Shown here: positions 26,427 to 34,131 of the stretch, piece by piece
How positions within the stretch are numbered: the stretch's first letter is position 1
How the letters are laid out: every line of letters begins with the position of its first letter
Source: a virus
Virus record (IMG/VR): IMGVR_UViG_3300009158_000035
Coordinates: 103,755-167,754 of that record
Reading direction: 5' to 3' (one strand)
Length of the DNA: 64,000 bases
Position numbers and translations under genes: made by a program
Notes under the pieces: model-generated
Database searches by the model: none
What the model was told of the DNA's origin: nothing
The model's input: only the letters and a program-made list of their open reading frames with translations

Positions 26427-26672
26427 ATGTCCAATGATGAGTACGACAGCTGGTCTGAAGAAGAAGAGGAAGACGCTCAGAGTGATGAAGCTCTGGAAGT
26501 CCAAAAGATGCTGGCTGCGGTAGACTTGAGAGCCAAGAAAGCCATGCACTATCTTGAACTAGAGGGGTTTGTTGAAAGAACAGCCACTCCTGGAGTATAT
26601 AAATACACTCCTGAAGGATTAGTGCTGGCGCGCAAGCAGTATAAAGAGATGAAAGACCAGGGCCTACTATAG
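26427..26672 (+). CDS. Small acidic protein with winged-helix-like end
   Basis: An 81-residue protein: acidic N-terminus (SWSEEEEEDAQSDE), then helices and LEGFVERTATPGVYKYTPEGL, which looks like the recognition helix and wing of a winged helix. ATG 26427 is preferred to GTG 26400. A terminator hairpin follows. Confidence 0.5.
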   Translation: MSNDEYDSWSEEEEEDAQSDEALEVQKMLAAVDLRAKKAMHYLELEGFVERTATPGVYKYTPEGLVLARKQYKEMKDQGLL

Positions 26673-26684
26673 GCCGAAACCCAC

Positions 26685-26719
26685 GCCCCCAGCCATAGCC
26701 CGTTAATATGGCTGGGGGC
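26685..26719 (+). terminator. Strong hairpin before tRNA-Thr
   Basis: Twelve-base stem GCCCCCAGCCAT / ATGGCTGGGGGC, eleven-base loop, followed by AAAA. It separates the recombination operon from the tRNA; without a T run it may act as a processing or stability element. Confidence 0.55.
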
Positions 26720-26724
26720 AAAAG

Positions 26725-26799
26725 GCCAGCATAGCTCAGTGGTAGAGCACCGGTTTTGTAAACCGTAGGTCCTCGGTTCGAACCCGAGTGCTGGCTCCA
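26725..26799 (+). tRNA. tRNA-Thr (UGU)
   Basis: Cloverleaf with acceptor GCCAGCA/TGCTGGC, loop TTTGTAA giving anticodon TGT, T arm GGTTCGAACC, discriminator T and encoded CCA. One mismatch at the base of the anticodon stem. Confidence 0.92.
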
Positions 26800-26820
26800 A
26801 TTTTTTAGACGTTGAGAGTT

Positions 26821-27549
26821 ATGATCGACTTAAATAATTACGAACGAAAAGTATTCTCTCAACACGGGGAAGATGGCATAACGCTTAAATTGGTTGAGTG
26901 TTTGTATCCTGAAAATTACTCTACTAAATACTATGTAGAGTTCGGCGTACAGAGCGGAGCAGAATGTAATACAAGAATACTCAAACAACTATGTACAGGT
27001 TGGGAAGGACTTTTGATGGACGGCGGCTATGAAGATCCTGCGCTAAACCTCAAAAAAGAGGTGGTCACTAAAGAGAATGTGATCACCCTTTTTCAAAAAT
27101 ACAATGTACCAAAGCATATCAATCTGCTTTCGATAGATATCGACTATAATGACTTTTATTGCGCTAAAGAGATACTTAAGTACTATACATGCGATATTTT
27201 AATTTTTGAATACAATGGTACACACGACACAGCCGACGATAAAATTGTAGTGTATTCTTCTCAGGGTAGCTGGGACGGATATAGCAACTACTTCGGAGCA
27301 TCTTTGCTTTCCTGGTCCAAACTAACAGCAAAATACAACTATTCTTTAGTATGTTGCGACTCATCTGGAACCAACTGTTACTTTGTACACAACAATATTT
27401 TAAAAACACACACTACAGACTTCGTCGGTGTAAATGATTTAGCTTTACTATACAGAGCTCCTACATACGGCCCTGGTCCCAACGGAGGACATCGACAGGA
27501 TCCTAATTATCGTCGCTATTTGTCATTTGAAGAGGCCTATAACGCTTGA
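26821..27549 (+). CDS. FkbM-like SAM-dependent methyltransferase
   Basis: A 242-residue protein with FSQHGEDGITLKLVE (13-27), YYVEFGVQSGAECNT (~38, the SAM-binding loop), GWEGLLMDGG (~63), INLLSIDIDYND (~100) and CDILIFEYNG (~124). This is the FkbM-type pattern (SQ.GEDG, VEFGV..G...T, GW.GL..DG, LSIDIDGND). Members O-methylate sugars or related hydroxyls. First protein gene of a sugar-modification island; starts 21 bases after tRNA-Thr. Confidence 0.7.
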   Translation: MIDLNNYERKVFSQHGEDGITLKLVECLYPENYSTKYYVEFGVQSGAECNTRILKQLCTGWEGLLMDGGYEDPALNLKKEVVTKENVITLFQKYNVPKHINLLSIDIDYNDFYCAKEILKYYTCDILIFEYNGTHDTADDKIVVYSSQGSWDGYSNYFGASLLSWSKLTAKYNYSLVCCDSSGTNCYFVHNNILKTHTTDFVGVNDLALLYRAPTYGPGPNGGHRQDPNYRRYLSFEEAYNA

Positions 27550-27556
27550 TTGTCTT

Positions 27557-27790
27557 ATGTTACTATGGCTACTAACATTTGTGTCGGTATTTACAGTCAA
27601 TGTGTTTTATGCGTATTATATTAGAGCCGCACAAGAAAGCAGATATATTGCGGCCAGTGGTTGGTCTGCTTTAATAAATTTGGTTGCCAGTATCACAGCT
27701 ATAGGCTATATTGAAAACCATTGGCTGATCATACCTTCTTGCATTGGTTCGTTTTTTGGTACACTAGCTGGTGTGTATTTTAAGAAATAA
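27557..27790 (+). CDS. Small membrane protein
   Basis: A 77-residue hydrophobic protein with three probable membrane spans (about 2-22, 33-51 and 55-73) and a KK end. ATG 27557 is preferred to an upstream TTG inside the methyltransferase. No family recognised; could anchor or assist the neighbouring modification enzymes. Confidence 0.55.
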   Translation: MLLWLLTFVSVFTVNVFYAYYIRAAQESRYIAASGWSALINLVASITAIGYIENHWLIIPSCIGSFFGTLAGVYFKK

Positions 27791-27858
27791 TTATGTACAA
27801 TGTGTCGACATCTTGTCAAATCCCTGTGCTTAGAGATACCATCAATACAATATTTATA

Positions 27859-27934
27859 CGTGACGTCGCCTAGCGGCTATGGCACCTGCTTTGGGAGCAG
27901 GGTATCGAGAGTTCGAGTCTCTCCGTCACGACCA
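27859..27934 (+). tRNA. tRNA-Pro (UGG)
   Basis: Acceptor CGTGACG/CGTCACG, anticodon arm CCTGC-TTTGGGA-GCAGG with anticodon TGG, T arm GAGAG-TTCGAGT-CTCTC, discriminator A and encoded CCA. Confidence 0.93.
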
Positions 27935-27950
27935 AATAACACACCAACGC

Positions 27951-28580
27951 ATGCTCACCAATTATAGTAAATTAGCTAACGGCATAATCAAGCAAGACAG
28001 TATACTGCACGAGAAACAGAAATACGACGTACCTTACATTGCGAAAAGATACGATGCATATGGTGAGCTATCTAAGAATATGGCGTATTTGCGTTTAGGG
28101 TATTTGCTAGGTGCATGCAAGTCTAGAATATCTTCGATATTGGATGTAGGTTACGGTAACGGAGATTTTTTAAAAGCTGCATCCAAAGCTATAACTAATT
28201 GCTACGGTTTCGAGGTTAATAACTACCCAATACCTGAAAACTGTACGGAGGTAGTTGATATATGTAATAGTACATATGATGCAGTTTGCTTTTTCGACGT
28301 ACTTGAGCATTTTGATGATATTTACACTATAGCTGAATTAAACACAGAGTATATCTATATATCTGTTCCGGAATGTCATTATCTTTCTGATGAGTGGTTT
28401 GAAAAATGGAAACATCGGCGCCCTGACGAACACCTGTGGCACTTTAATAGAACAGCTTTGATTAACTTCATGGCTGAGCTAGATTTTAAACCAGTAGCGC
28501 TATCTAACATAGAGGACACTATTCGCAAAGGTGACGGCAAACTGTCCAACATACTTACAGGGCTTTTCAGAGCGGTATGA
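27951..28580 (+). CDS. Class I SAM-dependent methyltransferase
   Basis: A 209-residue protein with the SAM-binding motif ILDVGYGNGDFLK (~62) and the post-II motif AVCFFDVLEHFDDI (~103), then YISVPECHY and WHFNRTALINFM, as in methyltransferase type 11/23 proteins of surface-sugar clusters. The start is ATG 27951: longer readings run back into tRNA-Pro. The stop overlaps the next gene (ATGA). Substrate unknown; the neighbours suggest a carbohydrate. Confidence 0.7.
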   Translation: MLTNYSKLANGIIKQDSILHEKQKYDVPYIAKRYDAYGELSKNMAYLRLGYLLGACKSRISSILDVGYGNGDFLKAASKAITNCYGFEVNNYPIPENCTEVVDICNSTYDAVCFFDVLEHFDDIYTIAELNTEYIYISVPECHYLSDEWFEKWKHRRPDEHLWHFNRTALINFMAELDFKPVALSNIEDTIRKGDGKLSNILTGLFRAV

Positions 28581-29191
28581 TTATCATATCTCAGCCTTGG
28601 GGAGGGTTAGGAGACAACTTGCAGCTAAGCACTATACCTGAAGTAGCGCACTCTTTAGGTATAGATGTATACGTATCTAACCACAATACCTATAGGAATA
28701 CTGACATTAAGAAACTAGTGTGGGATACTAATCCATTTGTGAAAGGTTATCTGGATATGCCAGGCAACACAGTATACAGCTGCACATTTGGAGGAAATAT
28801 TGTACAGCAGTGGGAGCAGCAACTGTTCGGGAAAGTGTTTAATTCTCGACCAAAACTATATTACTCTCCGCAAAAAATAGAGCGGGTTTTTTCTGAGGTG
28901 GTTGTGGACCTCAATGCTGCGGCCGCAAACAGCAGCTCAGCGATTAACACCATAAAACATAAGTATCCAGATGCGATTTATGTAAATTGTATTGATCCTT
29001 GTATAAACAATGCGCTACACTCAAGCAATATTTTTGAATGGGTGGATATTGCGACCAGTGCAAAAAAGTTTGTGTGTCAGCATTCTGGAGGGTCAGTAGT
29101 TATGGCAGCCTACAACAAACCATGCGAGGTATATAGATCTACACGCGATCAACTTTATTTATTTGACCTGCATACTTACGTACAGGTTTAA
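28577..29191 (+). CDS. Glycosyltransferase-like protein (GT-B, GT9-like)
   Basis: A 204-residue protein opening IISQPWGGLGDNLQLSTIPE (3-22), the glycine-rich start typical of GT-B enzymes such as the heptosyltransferase group, and near the C-terminus KKFVCQHSGGSVVMAAYNKP (~158), resembling the acceptor/donor GG..H.A loop. Shorter than full GT-B enzymes (about 350 residues), so it may be a reduced form. Lies between a methyltransferase and tRNA-Tyr. Confidence 0.5.
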   Translation: MIIISQPWGGLGDNLQLSTIPEVAHSLGIDVYVSNHNTYRNTDIKKLVWDTNPFVKGYLDMPGNTVYSCTFGGNIVQQWEQQLFGKVFNSRPKLYYSPQKIERVFSEVVVDLNAAAANSSSAINTIKHKYPDAIYVNCIDPCINNALHSSNIFEWVDIATSAKKFVCQHSGGSVVMAAYNKPCEVYRSTRDQLYLFDLHTYVQV

Positions 29192-29197
29192 TTAGTT

Positions 29198-29283
29198 GGG
29201 TAGTTATACTGTTAAGGACACAGTCCAGACTGTAAATCTGGCGCCGCAAGGCTGGGTGGGTTCGATACCCACACTACCCACCA
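29198..29283 (+). tRNA. tRNA-Tyr (GUA)
   Basis: Class II tRNA: acceptor GGGTAGT/ACTACCC, anticodon arm CCAGA-CTGTAAA-TCTGG with anticodon GTA, long variable arm CGCCGCAAGGCTGG, T arm GTGGG-TTCGATA-CCCAC, discriminator A and CCA. Confidence 0.92.
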
Positions 29284-29288
29284 CTCTT

Positions 29289-29513
29289 ATGATCCCCAAA
29301 ATAGGAAGATTCTACTATATCAATTACGAAGATAAAGCAGAGCCAGAAGGCTCTTATTTCGGTATAGCCCGATGTGTCGCAGTGTTCGATAAGGATACTG
29401 AAGAGCGACCGATCAAACCACTGTATGAGTTTGAGCATCCCGACCCTAAAGGTAACATGGTACTCAGTGTATATTACGCTGAAGAGGTAATGATGGAAGC
29501 CAGTAAACCATAG
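29289..29513 (+). CDS. Hypothetical protein
   Basis: Unrecognised 74-residue protein beginning five bases after tRNA-Tyr; the longer reading would start inside the tRNA. Beta-rich by appearance (GRFYYINYEDKAEPEG, GNMVLSVYYAEEV). Confidence 0.55.
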   Translation: MIPKIGRFYYINYEDKAEPEGSYFGIARCVAVFDKDTEERPIKPLYEFEHPDPKGNMVLSVYYAEEVMMEASKP

Positions 29514-29519
29514 AAATTC

Positions 29520-29741
29520 ATGTCTAAAAAACCAAAAAGCAAAGAAGTCGAGTGTGTGCACTGGTCTGTCAATGTGCAGGCCTATAACGTAAATATTGAT
29601 GAAGGTAAATTTGTGGTAGTAGATTATGACCAGGACGATCGAGAGATCTTTTGGGCTAACGACACAAAGCGTATAGCTTCACATGCCAGTGAATACAAAG
29701 CAGCAGAAGAGGCTATAGGTAATTATCTAGAAAACAGGTAA
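29520..29741 (+). CDS. Hypothetical protein
   Basis: Unrecognised 73-residue protein with a Lys-rich start, a beta hairpin (VVVDYDQDDREIFWAND) and a C-terminal helix (EYKAAEEAIGNYLENR). One base before the fucosyltransferase-like gene. Confidence 0.55.
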   Translation: MSKKPKSKEVECVHWSVNVQAYNVNIDEGKFVVVDYDQDDREIFWANDTKRIASHASEYKAAEEAIGNYLENR

Positions 29742-29742
29742 C

Positions 29743-30558
29743 ATGTATAGTTCAGCACAATTGATGGGTGGGCTAGGTAATCAAATGTTTCAGCTCGCTC
29801 ACGCTTACGCACAAACGTGGAAAGCTCAAGCAGCAGGAGTCGATGTGTCGGCCGTGTTTGAGCTGCATGTTGCACACATCGAACAGTTCCCTGAAAGACA
29901 GGCATCGAAATACACATCGAATATTCTGCAAAATATTAACTTTGTAGAAAACTACCCAATCGGTTGGGCAAATCTGCACGAAGCAGGATTCAGCTATAGG
30001 GAAATAGCTCCAAGTTGGGACAGGTCTATAAAATTCTATGGCTACTTCCAAAGTGAAAAATACTTTAAAGACTATAGAAACAATATTGTGGATTTGTTTG
30101 GAGCCCCAGCCAACACAAAGCAAGAACTGCTAGCTGAGTTTCCTCAACTCAAAGCAAACACTACTGCCTTATTTGTACGCAGAGGAGACTATCTTAAATA
30201 CCCAGAAATACATCCTCCCACCACACTAGAGTATATTGTGGATGCGTTGGAGATCAATCGTGCAACTAATCCAGAGCACTATCTTGTGGTGTCAGACGAC
30301 TATGCTTGGTGTGACGATGTGTTACCTAGGCTTATACCTAGAGGTAAAATTACTAACGTTGTAGGTGCTGACTGGAAACAGTTATGGTTGGCCTCTTTGT
30401 GTAGTAACTTTATCTGTACAAATTCCACATTTGGTTGGTGGTCTGCCTACCTTTCGGACAATCTAGATAAGCAGATAATCTTCCCTGCTAGATGGTTTGG
30501 GTCTAGCGGCCCACAAAACTGGCAAGACATCTACATCGAAAACAGTATTATTATATGA
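29743..30558 (+). CDS. Glycosyltransferase family 11 (alpha-1,2-fucosyltransferase-like)
   Basis: A 271-residue enzyme with MGGLGNQMFQLAHAYA (8-23), ALFVRRGDYLK (~142) and CTNSTFGWWSAYLSD (~225), which are the signature motifs of GT11 fucosyltransferases (GGLGNQMFQ, HVRRGDY, NSTFSWWGA). Expected reaction: transfer of fucose from GDP-fucose to a sugar hydroxyl. In a phage this might modify virion sugars, host glycans or hypermodified bases; the sequence does not say which. Confidence 0.82.
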   Translation: MYSSAQLMGGLGNQMFQLAHAYAQTWKAQAAGVDVSAVFELHVAHIEQFPERQASKYTSNILQNINFVENYPIGWANLHEAGFSYREIAPSWDRSIKFYGYFQSEKYFKDYRNNIVDLFGAPANTKQELLAEFPQLKANTTALFVRRGDYLKYPEIHPPTTLEYIVDALEINRATNPEHYLVVSDDYAWCDDVLPRLIPRGKITNVVGADWKQLWLASLCSNFICTNSTFGWWSAYLSDNLDKQIIFPARWFGSSGPQNWQDIYIENSIII

Positions 30559-31226
30559 TGGAGGCCTTTAAGTACTTTGATAAAGTTTACTGCATCAATC
30601 TAGAATCTAGGCCTGATAGATGGCAAGAAAGTGTGGATGCGTTCGCCTCTGTAGGTATAACTAACTATGAACGTATTCCTGGTGTAGTGGCCTCCTCTGG
30701 CAGGGTAGGATGCATTAGAGCGATATGTAATTCTGTCGAGAAAGCTCTGGCTGCTGGATATGAATCTGTACTTATATGCGAGGACGATATTCATTTCCCT
30801 AGAGATCCAGAACACACCAACAATAAACTAAATGCTGCACTGCAGCAATTACCTAGCGACTGGGATGCCCTATATCTCGGAGCAACACTAACCGACCAGT
30901 TTCATGCACGCCCTGTGGAGAAATATTCGCAGGACCTTTTGAGACTGATTAGTGCGTTCACTACCCATGCAATAGCCTACTCTAAGAAAGGACTTGATGC
31001 CTTAATTAGCGGCATCGATTCCTCAGCTTACTGGGGAGACACTATATCTGCCAAATACGACGCAATAGACATCTATCTGGCAAAAGATTATCTAATCAAA
31101 AACAACTGCTATATAGTCAACGAATTATTATGTGTGCAGAGGTCTGGTTACTCAGACATATGTCACAATCACCAAAACTACCTAGGGTTGATGCAGGACG
31201 CATTCAACAGGTTCACTACAACATAA
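30555..31226 (+). CDS. Glycosyltransferase family 25
   Basis: A 223-residue protein: FDKVYCINLESRPDRWQES (7-25), GRVGCIRAICNSVEKALAAG (~49), VLICEDDIHFPRD (~72, metal-binding EDD), LPSDWDALYLGAT (~97) and FTTHAIAYSKKGLDAL (~135). These are the ordered motifs of GT25 (LPS galactosyltransferase/collagen-type). Likely uses a UDP- or GDP-sugar. It overlaps the fucosyltransferase stop by four bases, so the two are probably translated together. Confidence 0.8.
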   Translation: MMEAFKYFDKVYCINLESRPDRWQESVDAFASVGITNYERIPGVVASSGRVGCIRAICNSVEKALAAGYESVLICEDDIHFPRDPEHTNNKLNAALQQLPSDWDALYLGATLTDQFHARPVEKYSQDLLRLISAFTTHAIAYSKKGLDALISGIDSSAYWGDTISAKYDAIDIYLAKDYLIKNNCYIVNELLCVQRSGYSDICHNHQNYLGLMQDAFNRFTTT

Positions 31227-31236
31227 TATAATAGCT

Positions 31237-31425
31237 ATGTCTACAGACACAGAAATCGACCAGCAAGAACTGGCTGAACTTAAAAAGAAACTAGAACACA
31301 TATCCATGTGGGCTAAAGAATTACTGGAAACATCCAGACCAGAAAATGATCCACTAAAGGAAACGCGATATATCTGTGCTTCATGTTTCCTAGAAGGTTT
31401 ACTTGAAAAAAAGGAGGAGGTTTAA
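31237..31425 (+). CDS. Hypothetical protein
   Basis: Unrecognised 62-residue protein with an N-terminal helix (QELAELKKKLEHISMWAKEL) and one CASC pair near the C-terminus. Its end encodes KKEEV, producing an AGGAGG run before the next gene. Confidence 0.5.
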   Translation: MSTDTEIDQQELAELKKKLEHISMWAKELLETSRPENDPLKETRYICASCFLEGLLEKKEEV

Positions 31426-31426
31426 T

Positions 31427-31621
31427 ATGGCTTGTATGGGATTCCCCGGAGATGAAGATCCTGCGTACGCTGAGCGCGAGTATGAGTGCCCTGATTGTGG
31501 CAATATATTAGATGTGAGTGACGACTCTGCTAGTTGCTCGGAATGCGGACACACAGAAGAACAAGACCCTCCCGAAAAAGACTATGACAACTGTGAAGGT
31601 TTCTGTCCGTACGACAGATAA
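31427..31621 (+). CDS. Small zinc-ribbon protein
   Basis: A 64-residue acidic protein with CPDC (~25) and CSEC (~40) pairs, the spacing of a zinc ribbon, plus further Cys near the end. The start at 31427 is preceded by AAGGAGGAGG, the only clear Shine-Dalgarno-like sequence I noticed, but it is also coding. Overlaps the sigma factor gene. Confidence 0.55.
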   Translation: MACMGFPGDEDPAYAEREYECPDCGNILDVSDDSASCSECGHTEEQDPPEKDYDNCEGFCPYDR

Positions 31622-32129
31622 ATCAGCATGCAGGATTGCAGAGTTCAGTCAAAATTTTAAAAAATACAGACCTAGCATCTTGAGACTGTTATGCAGTCTG
31701 TCGGCGTGTAACAGCGATATGGAGGATGTTGTACAGAAAGCCGCATTGACTATGTGGAACAAGTACGACACATTTAAGCCAGATACAGACTTCTTTAACT
31801 GGGCGAGCACAATAGCAAAATTCGAGCTATTCAACCACTTAAGGAAAACCAAAAGAATACTGCAAGCTAACGCTACGTTACTAGCCTCGATACCTGAAGA
31901 GGTGTACCACCCTGTACATGCTCCTCCGAATCCGCACGAAGATAAATTGCGGATGCTAGAAAAAATTGTGCTTGATCTCCCAGCAGATCTAGCGCAAATA
32001 ATACATGACGTGTACACTAAGGGTGAAGACATTAAAGATGTCGCCGCTAAGCGTGGAAGGTCGCCTAGAACATACTACAACAAATTGTCGCTGCTTAGAA
32101 AAAGCTTACTAGCGGCATTAACTAACTAG
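31584..32129 (+). CDS. ECF-type RNA polymerase sigma factor
   Basis: A 181-residue sigma70-family protein. Region 2: SDMEDVVQKAALTMWNKYD and FFNWASTIAKFELFNHLRK (about 42-85); region 4: LPADLAQIIHDVY and EDIKDVAAKRGRSPRTYYNK (about 130-170) with a helix-turn-helix. The WA..IA.FE..N.LRK pattern is one I associate with ECF factors of Planctomycetota and Verrucomicrobiota. It should redirect host polymerase to phage promoters. ATG 31584 leaves a 38-base overlap; ATG 31518 is an alternative. Confidence 0.78.
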   Translation: MTTVKVSVRTTDKSACRIAEFSQNFKKYRPSILRLLCSLSACNSDMEDVVQKAALTMWNKYDTFKPDTDFFNWASTIAKFELFNHLRKTKRILQANATLLASIPEEVYHPVHAPPNPHEDKLRMLEKIVLDLPADLAQIIHDVYTKGEDIKDVAAKRGRSPRTYYNKLSLLRKSLLAALTN

Positions 32130-32141
32130 CTGAATAATTGG

Positions 32142-32147
32142 TATAAT
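32142..32147 (+). promoter_or_regulatory. -10 element TATAAT, near-leaderless
   Basis: TATAAT nine bases before ATG 32156 in the gap after the sigma factor gene. A start site seven or so bases downstream would give almost no leader. No convincing -35. Confidence 0.45.
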
Positions 32148-32155
32148 ACTTAGAG

Positions 32156-32410
32156 ATGAAAAGTCAAAATTTTGATCCTTTGCAATTCGATAGCACAATC
32201 AATCAGCCTGACTACTATAACTGGCATCCGACAGGAATATCTTGCATAGATATCAGTGAACATTTTCCAGGTAACGTCGCTCAGGCTATGCAGTATATCT
32301 TCAGAGCGGGCAGAAAACCTGGAGAGCCTGCACAAAAAGACTATAGCAAGGCGGTGTGGTGCTTGCTTAGAGAAATCGAGCGTCTGGATAAATACAGTAT
32401 CGAATACTAG
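32156..32410 (+). CDS. DUF3310-type protein
   Basis: An 84-residue protein with PDYYNWHPTGISCIDISEHF (19-38), AQAMQYIFRAGRKPGEP (~43) and DYSKAVWCLLREIERL. This is the DUF3310 pattern (P.HY....IECID....F, A.KY..R.G.K, KA..YL...I), common in phages; sometimes called nucleotide-kinase-like, without proven activity. A TATAAT box lies just upstream. Confidence 0.75.
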   Translation: MKSQNFDPLQFDSTINQPDYYNWHPTGISCIDISEHFPGNVAQAMQYIFRAGRKPGEPAQKDYSKAVWCLLREIERLDKYSIEY

Positions 32411-32414
32411 CCGT

Positions 32415-32810
32415 ATGCCTGCAACATATCAAAAACTGGTAGTCGACGCTGCACTACTGGACCAAGACACAGGTAGCTACTTTGTCTATGGCGACAATGA
32501 AAGTAGGCAAGGTACAGCAGGAGCAGCAGCGTTGAGGCACCATCCAAGAGCTATAGGCTTGATAACTAAAAGAGCACCAGGCACCAAACCGTCTGAGTGC
32601 TTCAAACCTGAAGAATACATAAAACCGTTCTTTCAGCAGCTAAAACAGCTGGAAGACATAATAAAGAACGCGCCGCACCAGAAATTCTACATCAGTAAAG
32701 TAGGTTCTGGTGCCGCCAACAAATACTATATCTGGCAACTACTAATTAAACCAAATTTAGTAGTTGCGTTACAGGAATACGATAATGTTGTGTTTTGTTG
32801 GGAAGAATAA
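32415..32810 (+). CDS. Conserved phage protein of unknown function
   Basis: A 131-residue protein with SYFVYGDNESRQGTAGAAAL (~21) and HPRAIGLITKRAPGTKPSEC (~43). A Y/F-V-F-G-D-N..R.G.GG.A start followed by A.GI.TK..P recurs in phage and bacterial proteins of unknown role; the fold may be macro-domain-like. Ends with strand VVALQEYDNVVFCWE. Confidence 0.55.
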   Translation: MPATYQKLVVDAALLDQDTGSYFVYGDNESRQGTAGAAALRHHPRAIGLITKRAPGTKPSECFKPEEYIKPFFQQLKQLEDIIKNAPHQKFYISKVGSGAANKYYIWQLLIKPNLVVALQEYDNVVFCWEE

Positions 32811-32820
32811 CTTCAACAAT

Positions 32821-33867
32821 ATGGAAAAACTAGCTGTTATAGCAAGAATACTTGAGCTGTCCCCTATTGAAGGGGCAGATAGAATCGAACGTGCCACTGT
32901 GTTAGGTTGGCATGTCGTAGTTAAAAAGGGATTATATGTAGTGGGTGATAAGGTTGTCATGATATTTCCTGATTCGCTTGCACCTAAGAGATACGTAGAT
33001 GAGACATATATTGGGAACGAAAAGACCAGGATTAAGACAGTTAAAATGAGAGGGCAGTATAGCGCAGGGCTTGTACTGCCCTTGTGTGAGCTTACAGCAG
33101 CCTCACTTGCGTCACCATATCCTCCTAGTGACTGGGAGGAAGGTATGGAAGTAAGCGTAATTCTTGGTATTGAAAAGTGGGTAGCTCCGGTAGGTATGAG
33201 TACAGGAGGAGATGAACTAGGGGATTTCCCTACAAGGTTCATCAGTCGAACGGATGAGCTCAATTTTAGGAGCGAGCCTGCTGCCCTTGTCGAAGCTAGA
33301 ACAGATCCTATGTTCAAGAATGCGGAGTTCGTTGCTACACTTAAGTGTGACGGCACTAGCGCCACATTCATTCGCTACGAAGGGAACTTCCATGCTTGTG
33401 GACGCAATAAAGAATACGCCGATACTCCAGGAAATGTTCATTGGGAAATGGTTCGCAAGTATAAGCTTGAGGGTAACCTAGAAGACGACTATGCGATTCA
33501 GGGAGAGATATGTGGACCAGGGATTCAGAAGAATCCTATGAAACTAGACTCTAGGGAGTTATTTGTATTCAGAGTAAAAAATCTAAAGACACACAAGTTC
33601 CTTGGTTGGGACGAGCTAAAGCTGTTCTGTGCTACCAGCGGCTTGCAGCACGTTCCGGAGGTGACCAGGTTCGTGTTCTCATCCATTAATGTTCCTAGCA
33701 ACGAGGATCTACAGGATATGGCAAATAATACCAAATACGATCATGGTAGAGCTAATGCTGAAGGTATCGTGATTATGCCGGTCACGCCAATTAGAAGCAT
33801 GGCGCTCCAGAAGCCATATTGGAGCTTGAAAGTAATGAATCAACCCTACGACATGAAGAAAGGTTAA
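32821..33867 (+). CDS. RNA ligase (DRB0094/Rnl5-like)
   Basis: A 348-residue ligase. Residues 1-115 form an OB-like domain (VIARILELSPIEGADRIERA). The nucleotidyltransferase has motif I LKCDGTS with Lys ~175, motif Ia/III IQGEICG and ELFVFRVKN, motif IV AEGIVIMP (~320) and motif V SLKVMN (~340). Such enzymes seal RNA breaks and in phages may repair tRNAs cut by host defence; the window carries tRNA genes. ATG 32821 is used; longer forms overlap the previous gene. Confidence 0.8.
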   Translation: MEKLAVIARILELSPIEGADRIERATVLGWHVVVKKGLYVVGDKVVMIFPDSLAPKRYVDETYIGNEKTRIKTVKMRGQYSAGLVLPLCELTAASLASPYPPSDWEEGMEVSVILGIEKWVAPVGMSTGGDELGDFPTRFISRTDELNFRSEPAALVEARTDPMFKNAEFVATLKCDGTSATFIRYEGNFHACGRNKEYADTPGNVHWEMVRKYKLEGNLEDDYAIQGEICGPGIQKNPMKLDSRELFVFRVKNLKTHKFLGWDELKLFCATSGLQHVPEVTRFVFSSINVPSNEDLQDMANNTKYDHGRANAEGIVIMPVTPIRSMALQKPYWSLKVMNQPYDMKKG

Positions 33868-33868
33868 A

Positions 33869-33931
33869 ATGAACGATGTCGAAATACCAGGCAACCCATT
33901 CAAACACACAATAGCAGCATTTGGATTATGA
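33869..33931 (+). CDS. Possible 20-residue peptide
   Basis: A tiny ORF filling the gap after the RNA ligase, with an ATGA overlap into the next start. Sequence MNDVEIPGNPFKHTIAAFGL. Only context supports it. Confidence 0.3.
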   Translation: MNDVEIPGNPFKHTIAAFGL

Positions 33932-34131
33932 AAATAATAGCATTAACTGAGTTTTTTGGTCCGGCAGACCCTACCGAACCAGTATATATCAATGTAGAGG
34001 ATATCAGCTACATTCAGCACGGATTAAACTTTAAAAACAGTGTGATTGTTTTTAAAGGAGGTCATTCTATTGGTATAGTTGAAGATGTGGATGTAGTTTT
34101 AGCGAAAGTAAGAGGACTTACAAATGAATAA
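33928..34131 (+). CDS. Hypothetical protein
   Basis: Unrecognised 67-residue protein, strand-rich (VYINVEDISYIQHG, NSVIVFKGGHSIGIVE). The pattern of an N-terminal strand followed by an INVEDI.YI stretch occurs in short regulatory proteins of LytTR/Hfq-like beta type, but similarity is weak. Confidence 0.5.
   Translation: MKIIALTEFFGPADPTEPVYINVEDISYIQHGLNFKNSVIVFKGGHSIGIVEDVDVVLAKVRGLTNE

Noticed and set aside
26104-26721. 205-residue minus-strand frame
   Set aside because: Composition mirrors the Ala/Lys-rich protein on the other strand, and it runs through the terminator hairpin.
27879-27950. Methyltransferase start inside tRNA-Pro
   Set aside because: The longer reading translates tRNA sequence; ATG 27951 directly after the tRNA is a better start.
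29196-29288. Protein start inside tRNA-Tyr
   Set aside because: The first 31 codons are tRNA sequence; ATG 29289 is used instead.
31411-31420. AGGAGG run as a Shine-Dalgarno site
   Set aside because: It encodes Lys-Glu-Glu at the end of the preceding gene and is nearly alone in the window, so it is probably coincidental.
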